From: Akebia trifoliata
Lineage: Eukaryota > Streptophyta > Magnoliopsida > Ranunculales > Lardizabalaceae
Length of the DNA: 64,000 nucleotides
Assembly (NCBI GenBank): GCA_017979445.1
Contig: CM030706.1
Span: 33,720,251 to 33,784,250 of the forward strand
Direction: 5' to 3'
Positions within the stretch are counted from its first letter, which is position 1. Every line of letters starts with the position of its first letter. Position numbers and translations under genes: made by a program. The notes beneath the pieces were generated by a model that was not told the origin of the DNA, searched no databases, and saw only the letters and a program-made list of their open reading frames with translations. Positions 18,567-31,821 of this stretch are shown in pieces.

Positions 18567-21500
18567 ATGGGTGGAAGTTCAAGCGACGACGATTGGGAGT
18601 TGACTACCTTCTCAAATGAGGCCCGGACCATGGTTTTGGTTGGAAGAACTGGTAATGGCAAAAGCGCTACTGGAAATAGTATTCTTGGAAGGAAGGCTTT
18701 CAAGTCGAGGGCCAGTTCTTCTGGTGTTACAAGTACTTGTGAATTGCAAAGTACTATTCTAAGAGATGGTCAAGTTGTGAAAGTTATTGACACCCCGGGT
18801 ATGTCTACCTCTATTAACTCTGATCTCTTTGTACTTATGTTCCTTATTTCACATTGTGTTTGAGTTGATATAGGTAATCATAGATTAAGGTAGCTTCTTT
18901 ATTTTTCAAGTCTCTATTCTTTGCCAATATAATATAATCTCCACTCACACTTGATGTCTAAGGGTGGTATATAAATAACCCTTCGTTCTTTAGAGAATTC
19001 TCTTTCAGAAATTTTCTTCTTTCCTTCTCCAATGTATTGTTATTTATCAAGAAAACAGTTTTTTTTCCAATATTAATTTCAATCCTTGCAAGAGTTGTGC
19101 ATCTATTTGTATTTTAAAAACTCTAATGTGATTGATCTTTGCAGGACTATTTGATTTTTCAGTGGGATCTGACTTCATCGGCCAAGAGATTGTTAAATGT
19201 ATCGATCTGGCCAAGGATGGGATCCACGCGGTTCTTGTTGTTTTTTCAGTTAGAACCCGTTTTTCAAAAGAAGAAGAAGCTGCAATTCAAAGTTTGCAGA
19301 CATTTTTTGGAGAGAAAATTACTGATTATATGATTGTAGTTTTTACGGGTGGGGATGAACTTGAAGAAAACGATGAGACCTTGGAAGAATATCTGGGTCG
19401 TGAGTGTCCCGAACCTTTACAGGTTATCACATCCAAATTCAACTTTTATGCCCGTCTTAAATTTGGTTAATAGCATTATCCGTGATTTTTGACTTCATAA
19501 TTTTAGATACTGCAAACATTCTTTCCTTTTTATTGATTCCCCCTGCCCCCCTTTTTTTTGTAGATTGCTTTGTATGCTCATATGTACTGTTTTCATAGGG
19601 TTGTGTAATTGTTCTTAATAAGTGGTGTTCACGTATCATGCCATCAAATCCCATACCAAATTACAATAATAAATCACCAAATCCGATATTGTTATCATTT
19701 ATCCATCCACAAGAAGTAACCACAGGTCGACAATATATTCAAGGTTTATATCGTTCAAAATATAGAAATATTACAGTCATGAGTCCAAGTTAGGACTCAT
19801 CAATTGGTTAAAATCATCATAGTCAATTCCATCCTCATTATCTGACGCTTTATTGGTAAAATGGTCACCATCTTCATCTTCTCATACTAATGCATCAAGG
19901 CCGTCTTTTGTTTTTCCTGATATAATTGTGAAGTTCACAATTTAATTATGAAGTTTGTAAAAGTTGCTGACTTTTTCAATAATTCACAAACTTTGGTGAC
20001 TATGGTTTTGTTAGGTTCCTTAAAAATGTGTCTCGTTAGAAACATGCTTTTAACTCTTTTTCAATCAGTGACATATATATACTTCTAACAGAATGAACAC
20101 AATATATTTCTCTGAAGCATCATATTTTCTTTTATGCTTTTCAGAAATAGTCAGTACAATACATTTTCTCAGCTGAATATTTTGAGATCATGGAGTAGAC
20201 CAGAAATCATTTCTGTTCTTTGGATTCATATTGATCAACCAATACTTAAGATTTTAGATGATAAAAAAATTATACTGATAGTTCTATATTTGGTGACATT
20301 GATGCAGGAAATTCTTAGGTTGTGCAAAAATCGTCTGGTTCTTTTTGATAACAGGACCAAGGATGAGAGTAAGAAGGCTGAACAGCTTCAACAACTACTT
20401 TCCCTTGTAAACAAGGTCATAGCGGAGAATGGTGGGCAGCCATATTCAGATGAGTTGTTTGCTGAATTGAAGGTGAGGATGCTTCTTTTGTGGAATACTT
20501 TTGATTGTTAATAACAAATCCTTAAAAAAAAAAAAAATCCCTTAGAATATTGCTAAGGGGAGGATCTCTTAAAAATTCAACCTATAGGGGTGAAGGAGTT
20601 GATGTATTCCATCATCGAATAGTCTCTGTCACGGCTGAAGGGAAGTAAATTTCCAAATGATCTACCTCTCATCTCAAAAGCCGTGTGGGATTTAGAAAAT
20701 GACTCTAGAAATTCCTTGCAAGCAGCAAGCAATGCAAGCGTAGATGGTTGATGGAGTCTTTGGGTTGCAGCACATAAAACACTTGTTTATAAATTAATGG
20801 AGATCGCTATGTTTATTTGACAGGAAGGAGCTGTGAAGCTGCGTGATCAAAAGGAACAGGTTGAATCTTTGGATGGGTACAGTAAGCAGGAAATATCAGA
20901 GTTGACAGAACAGTTGTACAGGTCATACGACGAGCAGCTCAAACGAATAACTGATATGGTATGCTTTGCTTTCTGCTTGTTTCTCATGTTTGTATTTGTA
21001 TCTCTCACATAATTCCCCAATCCATGCTTTTTAATCAAAGATAAAAATGGTCCACAGATCTCATGGGAGGGTAGGGCCAAAGGGTTTCAAAGAACCTTTT
21101 TTGTCCATGTCAGGTTTAAATCTTTATAGAAATTATCCAATGAGATTGCAACAGGAAATGATATATATTAGACATGTTAGACATAAGTTCAAGTTCTTCT
21201 TGCTTTTGTAAACAAGCTCGATGAATTATACTAAACAGAAATTTCGCATGATTATAATCAAAGCTTTCTAATTTGTTGCACTTATTAAAATGATATTTCA
21301 TTAGCCATATTTTGCCATCATCAACTATTATGGACCAATTGAGATTTGAGAAACCAATGTATATTGGTGACATGTTGCACAGCTTGTGTGGTGACCTTTT
21401 ACCCTGTCTCAGAAATTTATTTGAGAGTGCTGTTTTGCATTAGTTTTTAATCTGATGTTTTCAAATAACTTTATCTAGTGGTTCATAATAATCTTTAGTT

Positions 21501-22959
21501 TCTTTCAGAGAAGTTAGTCTCAATTAGACAAAAGCAAGTTTGTTTTCCCGTGGCAATGTTACTCTATCTGTGCTTTTAATCTCTAGAATGATACCATAGG
21601 TCACTCATCCCTATCTTAAAAAACCTTCTTTTTTCTTTCCTTCCAAGCCCCATTAAGAAATTGTGTCGGAAGGATCCAACAAATCTCAAAATGGTTAAGA
21701 AAGAATCCTAAATAATTCTAGCTAATCACCACCCAGAAGTAGATGATTAACCAACTGTTAAGATTGTGTCTGAAGTGGCTCATCAAGCAAAAACCATCAC
21801 TGAGTTTTTGCATCCCAAATCAATGAAATGGGGAAGGGGGACCTAGGAGTAGAGTCCAAATCTATGAAGGTGCCGTCTCTGTTAAACGATCATAACCATC
21901 TATCATTGTTCGAGGAAGTAATATGATTACGACTGATCGATTCAACAAGTATGCCACAATATCAATCCCCAAATCCTTCATCTCTCTTCTGAAGCCTAAG
22001 TCAAGGAAATGTCCTCACCTGCATAAATGGTGAGACCTTTTTATCCAATTGGAGAGGACCATCACATTTCAAGTCTTCCCAAAATCTGACTTTATCACCT
22101 TTTCTCACTTGGAACCTCAAGATTTTGACAAATTGAGAATAAAAATTAGAGAGAGATGCCTCTCCAAACACTAGAACCGTATGAGATAAGAACCACCTCA
22201 CTGTCCTTCCTTAACCATATTTTGTTTGCATATCAAGACCGGAAGCATTGAACAGGTTTTGTGTAGCTAACTTCAAATAGTAGATATAAAACTATCATGA
22301 TGATGATGAGGATGAATAACTTCGTTGATTTTTATTCTTTTTTATTCTAAGCGAGTTCTAATCATGGTTCAGCTGGAACATGTAGAATGCAAAAAGAATA
22401 ATGTAGAATGGAACCTGCAGTGTTTTCTTAAACATTGTGTTGGCTTCTGTAAATGCATCCTGGTTTGCATACATCTATACTTGTGCTCGTGTGTTGATAT
22501 ATTGTATAGACATTGAAAAAGTAAAATACAGATCACCGGATATTGTTGCTGAAGTCAAAACATTAAGATGGACCCTTTGAAGGAACTTTAATTTAAGGTT
22601 CAGTTTGCCAATTTTTCATTTTGACACCGTTATGACAAGCCCTTTTTAATGCTCTACATGTGACTTGATCTTTCATTTTTTCTTTTCTTCGATGCAATGA
22701 TAAATGTGATATGTGTGCTCTACCCCTTCTTGATGTAACTGCATAGGTTGAGGAGAAGCTTAGAGAAACCACACAGAGGCTTGAACAAAAATTGGCAGAA
22801 GAGCAGGCAGCACGTATGAAGGCAGAACAGATCGCACAAGTAGCCCAAACTATATCTGACCATGAAATCCATGCGCTCAGAGAGAGTTTGGAGAGAGCCC
22901 AAAAAGAAACTGAGGAGCTTCGGAAGCAAGCCGAAAGTGGTCGTTGTTCGATTTTATGA
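18567..22959 (+). CDS. AIG1/IAN family GTPase (GIMAP-like), six exons, 340 aa
   Basis: Coding exons 18567-18798, 19145-19422, 20308-20472, 20824-20958 and 22747-22959 (TGA at 22957); exon 1 is untranslated (to 17289). All introns are GT-AG and the phases agree. Residues 26-33 GRTGNGKS form the P-loop; DTPG at 75-78 is the G3 motif, split by an intron; TGGDELE at 145-151 and the LFDNR block after residue 170 are hallmarks of the plant AIG1 group, which lacks a classical TKxD G4 box. Residues ~200-335 are Glu/Lys/Gln-rich and predicted coiled coil. The protein ends CSIL, a CaaX-like prenylation motif. AIG1 proteins are guanine-nucleotide binding proteins linked to pathogen and stress responses. 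The length is normal for the family and nothing is broken. The ATG is the first in the exon and precedes the GTPase fold closely. Confidence 0.95.
21980..22210 (-). mobile_element. LINE fragment in the last AIG1 intron
   Basis: Minus-strand frame 22201-22001 contains FQVRKGDKVRFWEDLKCDGP, resembling the conserved G(x)RxRFWEDxW block at the C-terminal end of plant L1 (LINE) ORF2. The Trp after the block is replaced. Flanking minus-strand sequence down to ~21780 also looks ORF2-like (NDRWLxSFNRDG) but is out of frame. This is a small, dead fragment. Confidence 0.55.
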
Positions 22960-23569
22960 TGTAATCTTCTCGTCTTATTCTCAATACATTTCTCGGCTAG
23001 GAATCCACTTTTTAATAGTATTTTAATTGTTTAGCTGCACAACTTTCTTCTGTACATAGGTTTGCAACTTCATCGCTATACTCCTTAATACTTTATAACT
23101 AAATACGTAATATATGTTTATACGGCTCTTTTAGGCATACATTGTGCTTTCTCATTTTATTTTCATTGCTAGATTTATCATTGGAAAAGATTTCCATTTC
23201 TGTTATTATTGGGTGTGGAAATTACCTACTGATTTGAAAAATAGTTGTTTCTATAACCGACATTTTCTATGTTGGTTATACAGAAACCTAGATACTCTAG
23301 GCATCGTTCCCTTTTCGGAATCTCAAATCTTTTTTTCCCTTTTTCTTTTTTCACTTAGCTTTGGAATCCCGCACTGCGCCTCCTCCCATTTCCTCATACA
23401 GCTACTCAATCTTTTGTTGTTGATGATGATGAATCTTTCTTTGCAACGACTACTTCCCTGTACATACTGCAGTTCCACTAATCATGTACCATTATGCATT
23501 TTGATCTTTGCAGTCGATGCATGTGGTAGATATCATCACCCGCCTTGGTAGTATAGAGCCATTATTTAT
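22960..23569 (+). other. AIG1 3' UTR and downstream sequence
   Basis: Sequence after the stop codon. Possible polyadenylation context around 22980-23120 (AT-rich, several TAATA/AATAC words), with no single canonical signal. A 135-residue open frame at 23144-23551 has no domain features and biased composition. Confidence 0.4.
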
Positions 23570-23577
23570 GTCTTGGG

Positions 23578-23996
23578 TAGGGCTGGCAATGGGTCAGATA
23601 ATACTCGTTTTACCTGACTCATCTGACCGATTAAGGTTTTTCTATCCGATTAAGAATTCGGGTACCCGTTTACTCGAAAGTTTTACAGGGTCAAGTCAAC
23701 TAACTGTTTACCCAAAGGAAAAAAAATTATAATTTCATATTCTATATGTAAATAATTAGGATTTTTATTATAAAAAGTTTTTTTTTTTTTTTTTTTTTAA
23801 ATCAGATGAGTGTATAAAATTTGGTGACCCAAGAATTAGGTATGGTTATCCGCCTAAAACTTGGGTAAAAATTCAGATTTGGTTATTAACCTCAAAATTA
23901 GGTAAAAAATCAGGTATGGTTATGTGTTCCAATTTGGGTATGGAGTGGGTAGGGCCTTACCCACCCCACCCCACACCCAACCCATTGCCAGCCCTA
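23578..23996. mobile_element. hAT-type MITE with perfect 8-bp target duplication
   Basis: Terminal inverted repeats TAGGGCTGGCAATGGGT ... ACCCATTGCCAGCCCTA (17 bp, perfect), flanked by GTCTTGGG at 23570-23577 and 23997-24004. 419 bp, with low-complexity T-run at ~23777. Same family as 25172-25693. Confidence 0.92.
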
Positions 23997-24004
23997 GTCT
24001 TGGG

Positions 24005-24438
24005 ATCAGTGCAAAGGAGGTCTTGGATTCAAATGGGTGCCTAGTGTGGATCAAGTTGTGTGAAAAGGGGTTCGGCCCCAAAGATCCCCTCACAACAATC
24101 ATCATTCATCATCTCCAACAATTGCTCCAATGGGTTTGTTTTTAGCCTGAAGGACGCTTTCAATGGGTTTGGCAGCCCAATTCATTTTTGAATGATGTGT
24201 CCTTCAAAATAGTTCTTCGGGCACCAATTTGGCCAAACAAAACAATCAGAACAAGTCCATCAATCTTCCATTATTTATTTTGACTTGTCTTGGAAATATG
24301 ATTAGCTTGAAAGGAAGATTGGGCAAAAGGCAAACTCTTTTGTTTCTTGCCTTTTTAAGCTTTATTCTGCTGATTTTCTTACTCATTTGGGGGTTATTAG
24401 GAGGGATTTCTATGTAATATAGGTTTCTTTTGCGAGTA
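24005..24438. other. Intergenic, no gene seen
   Basis: Unique-looking sequence. Its open frames (e.g. 24229-24417) show no recognisable family. Confidence 0.5.
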
Positions 24439-24605
24439 GTGCTAGAGTGACCTCAGTGGAGGACACCTTGACGTGACGTGGTGGCGTGCGCATGTCCGTA
24501 AACGCGTTTTACTCGTATCCCTTGGAAAAAATACATCTATAAGCATGTGCACTCCATCACATCAAGATATCCTAGTGTGTCCCCAATTGAGGTCACTCCA
24601 GCATA
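24439..24605. mobile_element. Hairpin MITE, full copy
   Basis: Ends GCTAGAGTGACCTCAGTGGA ... TCAATTGAGGTCACTCCAGC-type inverted repeats, ~167 bp. The inner part carries GTGGCGTGCGCATGTCCGTA and ATAAGCATGTGCACTCCATC. A partial relative lies at 16741-16850. Confidence 0.7.
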
Positions 24606-25163
24606 TTAATCTTCTTTTGCTATTCCTCAAGAGTTATCGAGGTTAGTCAACAATCCCAGCTTAATTACCGAACCGCTATAACAAAAAAGAATATGTATAC
24701 TTTGAGAGAATTTACTGTTTTAGTAAAATTGTATCTTGAAAGCAGATTTTCTAGAATCTTCATTTTCAAGTAGAGTGGAGAAATTTACTATTTGTATTAA
24801 ATTAGGTTTTTAAAAAAAAGAAAAACACACACACACACTTGCCTCATTGCCTGAATTATAAGATTTTCTTATTTCTTAATGATGCCTATTATTTATTTTG
24901 AAATGGGTGTTTGAGTCACCCCTTAGGGCCACACTCAAAAATTTATCCCAAAAATTATATGGTGCGTGTGAGGATCAGTAGGCCCCCCAAGGGTTTGAAA
25001 AAAATTGAGTGGGTATTGGACTGTAATGTGCTGGCTTAAGAATTTTGCATCTAACAGAAGTGGGTGTATTTGATGTGCACTGAACTGGTTGTGGCTTGAA
25101 ACCCAGGCAAATTTAAAATAAATAAATAATGAAATTCAGTGCAATGGGAATGGGCATGACCGA
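24606..25163. other. Intergenic, no gene seen
   Basis: AT-rich, with a short (AC)n run at 24826-24838. No coding signal recognised. Confidence 0.5.
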
Positions 25164-25171
25164 CATGTAAG

Positions 25172-25693
25172 TAGGTCTGGCAATGGGTCGGATGATATCC
25201 ACTTACCTGACTTATGTTATTTGAGATATTCGAGTCTGGCAATGGATCGGATAATATCTGCTTACCTAACTCATCTTATCCGAGATATTCGAGTGTGGGT
25301 ACAAAATTTTTATTCGATTAAGAATTCGGGTAAATTTATCCACAATTATTTTTATCTGGACATTTTTAGGATTGGATATGGATATACGTACCAGATATCC
25401 GTTTATCCAAGTTTAGTACGGTAAATTCACAATAAAATTTATGTCTAACTTAAAATTAAGATTTTTCAATTATCTTCACAATGAGGTATATATGTCCAAC
25501 TTAGATATCCGCGCCACTTGAACTTTGGGTAAAAGTCGGATACGGATATCTTTTAAAAAAATGGATAAATAATCAGATATGGATATCCTTTGAATAAGTG
25601 AGTAAAAAATCGGATATGGATAACCAAATATAGAATTGGATAAGGATATGAAAATAACTTCATCCGACCCACACCCAACCCATTGCCAATCTA
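25172..25693. mobile_element. hAT-type MITE, second copy of the TAGGGCTGG family
   Basis: Ends TAGGTCTGGCAATGGGT ... ACCCATTGCCAATCTA, flanked by CATGTAAG (25164-25171) and CACGTAAG (25694-25701), one mismatch. The first ~60 bp are partly duplicated at 25231-25290 (TCTGGCAATGGATCGGATAA). Confidence 0.88.
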
Positions 25694-26155
25694 CACGTAA
25701 GCTTGTTTTTAATGAGATAATGAAAAATGATTTTAAGAAGAAAAAAAAATGCTAGAGACTTAAAATAGCACTCAAGTGTGCAGCAGACCATAGATGCTTT
25801 TTCTCGAGATACAAATTTATACACTCGAGGACAATCGATGGTTCCCTGCTTATTGGAGCGGTAGTTCCAATATTATTTCGTGAATCATTGTAGTAAGTCT
25901 CTTTTATGGATATATGATGATATTAAAGCCTACATACTTTACCAATTAAGCTAATTAGCAGAAATTAAAATGTGTTTGATAGATAGAGATGTAAAAACAT
26001 GAATTCCCCGTTTCATCAACATAAAAGTTTGATGTTCTTACCTAGGTGAAACTCGTTTGAGTCGTGAAATCAATCAAGATTGCATTAAAAAATATGATAA
26101 TTTGTTTAGTGATTCACAATTGTTAGAATTGAGAACTCAAAAATGAACAGAATCC

Positions 26156-26309
26156 AAGAGTGGATTTAGATTCATTGTAGAGGCACTTGTCCCCACTAGA
26201 AAACTTTTAAAACTTATAAGGATTTATATGCTATTGTGATTCGTTGATTTTTAAAATTTATAAAAGTATTAGTTGGCCCCACATAGACAAAATCCTAACT
26301 CTACTCCTG
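26156..26309. mobile_element. Decayed copy of the GGGGCGGA hAT-type MITE family
   Basis: Contains GGATTTAGATTCATTGTAGA, GGCACTTGTCCCCACTAGAA and CCCCACATAGACAAAATCCT, the same ordered blocks as at 44740-44980 and 57600-57782. Termini and target duplication are decayed. Confidence 0.55.
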
Positions 26310-27828
26310 ATCAAATCAATAATCAATCATGAAAAATAATTAAACTTATATCGACAAGTCACCCATCGAGTTAAATGTTTCTATATACACCAATCAAAAG
26401 TTCCAAATTAATACAACAATTTATGTCAAATAATACAACAAAAATTAATGATGATGTTTAAAAAACAAGACGTCCCACCAGATTAAATATAAAAAATTAA
26501 GTCTTATTTTGTTTGAAAAATAAAAAGAAGACAAATTTAAGGAAAAAATAATTATAAATATAATAAATTTTAATCAATCGAATCAGAGATGAACCATAGT
26601 CCAGCTAATGTGATAGTTTTGGTCTAATAATTTTTGTTTGGTTCTTCGAACCCAACTTAAAAGTTGAAACTGTCCTTTTATTAGGGAAATATTTTCGTAC
26701 ACCAATCATTATCATATTGGAATTGGAGAAGCTATTTGTGTCGGTGGGTAATTATCTTATGCTTCTCATGTCATATGTGAACACCATTGCATTGAATTGA
26801 TCTTAGATTTGGTCAATCTTAACCATCCAATATGTGGACTTATTCTAAATCATTGATCATTTAATTTTATTATTCCTTCACCAATTAGTAGACTGGTCTT
26901 TCAATTTGGCCCACTAAACTGGCCCACTAGATTTAAAAGATGATTGATTACCTTTTTATTTTTATTAGGGTAGAGTGTGCTCTTTTATGATCTATAATTG
27001 GTGTTTTGGGCACCCAAAAAAAAAAGTTAAAATTTTTCTTCCTTAGTAGTCCAGGTTCGTTAACGTCAAATTTTGAAGATTTTTTTAGTCCAACATAGTA
27101 ACAAAAAACGCGTCTTGTACCTCCGACGATTAAAACTAAAAAAAAAATGTGACTTTTTCAAAAAATCGTTTTTTTTTTTAGGGCGGGGGGGGGGGGGGAA
27201 GAGAGAGAAAAAAAGTTACATTTTTTCGTTCTAAACATGTTTTTAACAACTATTTTTTTTCAAATTTTTTTTTTTAAACTTTTTCTTTTAATATGGGATT
27301 TTACACGTAATTGAATTTTAGGATTCATAAATGTATGGGATTTGATGATAATATCTTGATGTTATGATTTTTCAATTATTTTCAATAGTTTATTATTGTG
27401 AACAAAAGATATGTTGATGAGTAAACTTTTTTTACATCTTAACATGTATAATTATGTTTGAAAACATGTTATATTGGAAATATAAAATAAACTATAATAA
27501 ATATCTTACGCATTATTAGATATATAAATTTTTCATAATTTTTAATATATTTTTTATATTTTATGTTTCATCCTTTTTTCCCGTATCTTTCTCGTTTTTT
27601 CTCATTTTCTACATTTTTTTATATAATTTTCTCTTGCTGTTTTAAACCCATACTCCGACTTTGTGACTATGTGCCCTGAGCATTTATGATTCATCTTTTT
27701 TTTAATTAATAATAATTATAATAATAATTTGTCCCTTAGGCTGTTTAGTGAATGAAATGTTGGACTCGAAAAGGTATGGTCGGGTTCAAAAAAATTAACC
27801 CGTTAATCTAGATTGGACTAGAAACTTA
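26310..27828. other. Intergenic, no gene seen
   Basis: AT-rich with homopolymers (A-runs near 27010 and 27140; G-run at 27182-27199). 27725-27826 looks like the left part of an old repeat (GGACTCGAAAAGGTATGG) that continues after the Harbinger-like insertion at 29300. Confidence 0.45.
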
Positions 27829-29296
27829 GGGTATGTTTGGTAACACTTCTGAAGTCTGAATTCTAGTTTCTGTTTTCTGAAATCTGAAATTTGAAATCTG
27901 GTTCTAGAAAAATTGTTTGTTTGTCATTTTTAAAAGATTCTGGTTACAAACAGAATTTTAAAACATAATAGTCATTTTCTCAATATTACCTTTTTGTAAT
28001 TCTAATAAATTGTTAATTGAAAATTTTAACATATTATGAATAATGAAATCATCCACACATTTAATTTCGATTTCTAATTAATCAAACACCCTAAAAGTAT
28101 TGTTTTCAAATTGAATTCTTACTTGAGAAATTATATTCCGACAAGGTAATACTCAAACAATGTGATGATAAATAAGTTTGTCATGTGGTATATTGCAAAT
28201 CTTAAATTTAACAACTTCTGACAAGTTAGCATAGATGCACTTCCTAGTAAATGTAAACATAAATGATTAATGGTGGGTACGGAAATCTAGATTTTTGTAT
28301 GAGAAAATTTCATTGAAGTAATAAAGAAAAGAGATTGAAATGAACAACCAGGAACAAACAAGTATTTAGATGTCCAAAAATACCCCAATAACTAAGCACT
28401 TGAAATGCTACACACCCAATCACCTCTCTCAGAAGTCATCAAAAAATAACTTCTAAACTCATTGAAAAAATTTCATCAAAAAAGAAAAAATCCATAAGAT
28501 TTTAATTATCCTACCGAACCACTTGCTTGTCTATGGTAAAAAATATAGACGACATTCGAAAATAGTTTTTGATGTGCAAACACTACCCAATTGGATTGAA
28601 ATGTGAACTACCTAATCACCTTTTCATCATCCATGAAATAGATAATTCTAAGCTATTCCTAGAATAGACACTAGTATCCTATGATTTTAAAAATCATTCA
28701 AGACCAAGATGACTACCCTAATAATCTTAATTAATTTTTCTTGAAACACTCAAATCAGCAAAATCTAAATCCCATATACTCAAAAAATCCTAAAGATTTT
28801 TAAATTACAGGCATATGATATAAATTACATATATATGAAACATATGATGTTAGAAGAAAAAGAGATGTCCATTAATGGATAAAAATAGTAGATCAAAGAT
28901 AGAGAGAGATCTTATTGTGTTAATTTCGGAGTGACAAATATAAGATTTTCGAACATGAAACAAGAGAAAGAGGAGAGACATTGACAGCACTGTCGTAGAG
29001 GAAGGAGATGTAGAAGAGAAAGGAGGTGTAGAAAAGTTAAAAATAAGAATTTTATGATTTGTATAAAAAAAAAGGGATAAGTGATAGAAATCAGTGTTTT
29101 GAGGAGGGTATTTTAAAAATAAATTTAGAATTTAGAAGTTTCATCCAACGTCACCCCATCGCTGAACCAAAATTTTGAATTTTCGTTCTTAATTTTGAAA
29201 TCTGAATCGAAACAAACGGCAATAAAGCTTTTGAAGTCTGAATTTTAAAGGTGGACCACCCCCATTCAGACTTCATAAGTGTTACCAAACACACAC
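27829..29296. mobile_element. Harbinger-like non-autonomous element, ~1.47 kb
   Basis: Termini GGGTATGTTTGGTAACACTT at the left and its counterpart at the right (AAGTGTTACCAAACACACAC) form imperfect inverted repeats, flanked by TTA at 27826-27828 and 29297-29299. A 3-bp TTA/TAA target and GGG-starting ends are typical of PIF/Harbinger. No transposase frame is visible. It interrupts an older repeat. Confidence 0.7.
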
Positions 29297-31821
29297 TTAA
29301 TAATGGACGAATTCTAGCCGAGATTTTGTTGAGCCCTAACCCAGTCCTAAACCAATCTTATACTACTATTGGGCTTAAATTGGTTATGCTTAAATCTAAC
29401 CTGATTATATGAGCTAAACTCATGTTGATTTTCAGTTTCTATAAAATAAAACATAAATATCCATGCATTATTTGAAATCAATTGAAGCCTTTTAATATTA
29501 TTTTTCATTAAAATAAGGTCCATTCTCTATCCTAAAAGAAAAATGATTATAGATAAAAAGTAATTTTTTTTATTTATAATATGTTTTAATTATATTTAGT
29601 TAGAAAACCATGCATCTATCTATACATAATGTAAACTATGGAGTCTATTTTGGCCACAACTCATAAAAGTAAACATGTATTATTACGAAAAACTATTACA
29701 AAATTTGACTTAAGAATTTGTGATAAATATTCAACGCAGTTTAGAGAAGATCATAACATTCGTGTTTTTACCTCAGTGGCAATACAACAAGGAATTGAAG
29801 ACAGTCTAAATTGAAAACTTGAAAAGTGGTATTCGCGGTTAATGCGATATCTACTAACACTTATTAGAATAGAACTGACAACAATATCCCATGACCCACC
29901 AATCGCAAACAATAAAATCTCTAAAACTTAATAATTAATGCGTTGGGATATTTTTATCAAACTCAAATGCAAACATTAATGAAACAAGGGAACAAAACCT
30001 AAAAGGGTAGTCAATTGTCCTAGCCAGCTCATAACCTACTCGGCTTATACACTTGGGTAAGTTATGTGGTGATACCTGTCCATACATGGGGCTATAAAAT
30101 CTTCACTCAGAATAAGGCAAGGGGATTGAAATTTTAGAGAGAAACACATGCTTAATAAAAATCACTTTTTTGAGATCATAGTCGTCATCTTCACTAAGCT
30201 ATATGAATTCAATTTTATCCTCTAGTATCATTCTAATCTAACTTCATATTTGGAGAATCATTGGCAAAAATCACATCGGGACCTCATCTTCCTTCATTTT
30301 CAACACCAGAAGCTCGGATCCGACTTCACTTCTTGAAGCCAAGGAGTAGGATCGAAGAAAAATCAACTAGAATGGAAGAGTCATTGAATCAAAGTCATTC
30401 AAACTAGATCTCTATGACATAACTCATCTCGAGGAATGTGGCCTAAAAAACCTTCCACATATACTATAAAATATACTAGCGGATCGGTCAAGTTGGGCAT
30501 TGTTAGGCCCTAACTGAGCTCGAATTTGACGAGTCATTTTTTTTCCCAATCACACCTCTTAAGGCTCAAGATCTTAACCTTTCTTTTTTCGGGCGGAGTC
30601 AAGTTAGTGGGCCAACCACTTCAATTGTCACCCTTACTAATAATGCCTGAGTCGATCCAACCTAGTTCCATATCATCTTTCCTATTATAATGAAAGAAAG
30701 GGGAGTAGAAGTGTTTCGACTTTCAACACCAAAATTTAATTAGTCATAAATGCCAATCTTTTATATTTAAATATAATATAAATCATAATCATTTTAGTAA
30801 GAACCTAAGAAATTTGTTACCTTAGTCGTTTAGTTTTCAAAATTACAAAAATATCATTTTTTACTATAAAATTTTCTAAAACACTTTAGTCAATATTTTA
30901 AATTACAAATAAGCCTTTTTTATACATGTTTGTCTACACGTGCCACCTAGTATATATGGGTTAGATTTATAATTTGAAACAAAAAATAATTTAAAAAATC
31001 ATAAGCTAACAAATTTATTATTGGGTTGGGATCAATTGACTCATGAAAAAAAACATAATCCCAACAATGTAAACATAAACAATGGTTAAGATTTATCCTC
31101 AAAATAAGTATCCTCAAGATTTTGTATTATCTAAATACATTTAAATCTCGACCATTGGATTTTATTTTTACATGTTTGAGATTATCTATCGATCAACCCT
31201 TTATTATTATTTTTATGCATTTTTCAATTAGAATGGAGATTTTATTCTGATGAAAATAACATCAAACTATGTCGAAAGGTGCGTACATTTATATTTTTAT
31301 AAAGTTAAATACTTACTCTCAACTTGACTTTAACCCAATACGATCAGACATGAATTCCAACATCTGTCTGATGAGAATTTGAGACTAATTTATGCATGAC
31401 CTGCATTTTTAGGGTTGGATTAACTTACACAAATCCGACCCAAACCCATAACTATGCCCATCAATTGAATCGTGGATTTATACTTTAGAGGCTAATTAAT
31501 CATTTATCAAATTGGTATTGTATGAGGGACTTAGAGCATCTTCAATGGTAATGTTATATTTGCCTCTCTCAATTTTGTTTTTGAGTCAATAAAGTGCAAA
31601 AAATATTATATTTTACATGTGGATCTTCAGTATTTCATTTTAAAAAAATTTGTCATAGATATGCTTTGGATGTCAATTTAGTAAAAAAAAAAAAAAATTT
31701 AAAATTACTTTTTTATTTGTTTGGGTGGCAATTTAATATAAAAAAAAATTAAAAGATACATATTACAATCTAAAAGACATTTTAACAAATTGTGAAATAT
31801 GTTAAAACCAATATCAAACAG
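29297..31821. other. Intergenic, no gene seen
   Basis: AT-rich with no long open frame. 29700-30480 has the feel of a decayed LTR-element fragment but no firm landmark. 31530-31640 begins with GAGCATCTTCAATGG, a phrase common at the ends of plant MITEs. Confidence 0.4.

Noticed and set aside
23144..23551. 135-residue frame downstream of AIG1
   Set aside because: Phe/Ser/Cys-rich composition typical of T-rich noncoding DNA; no domain seen.
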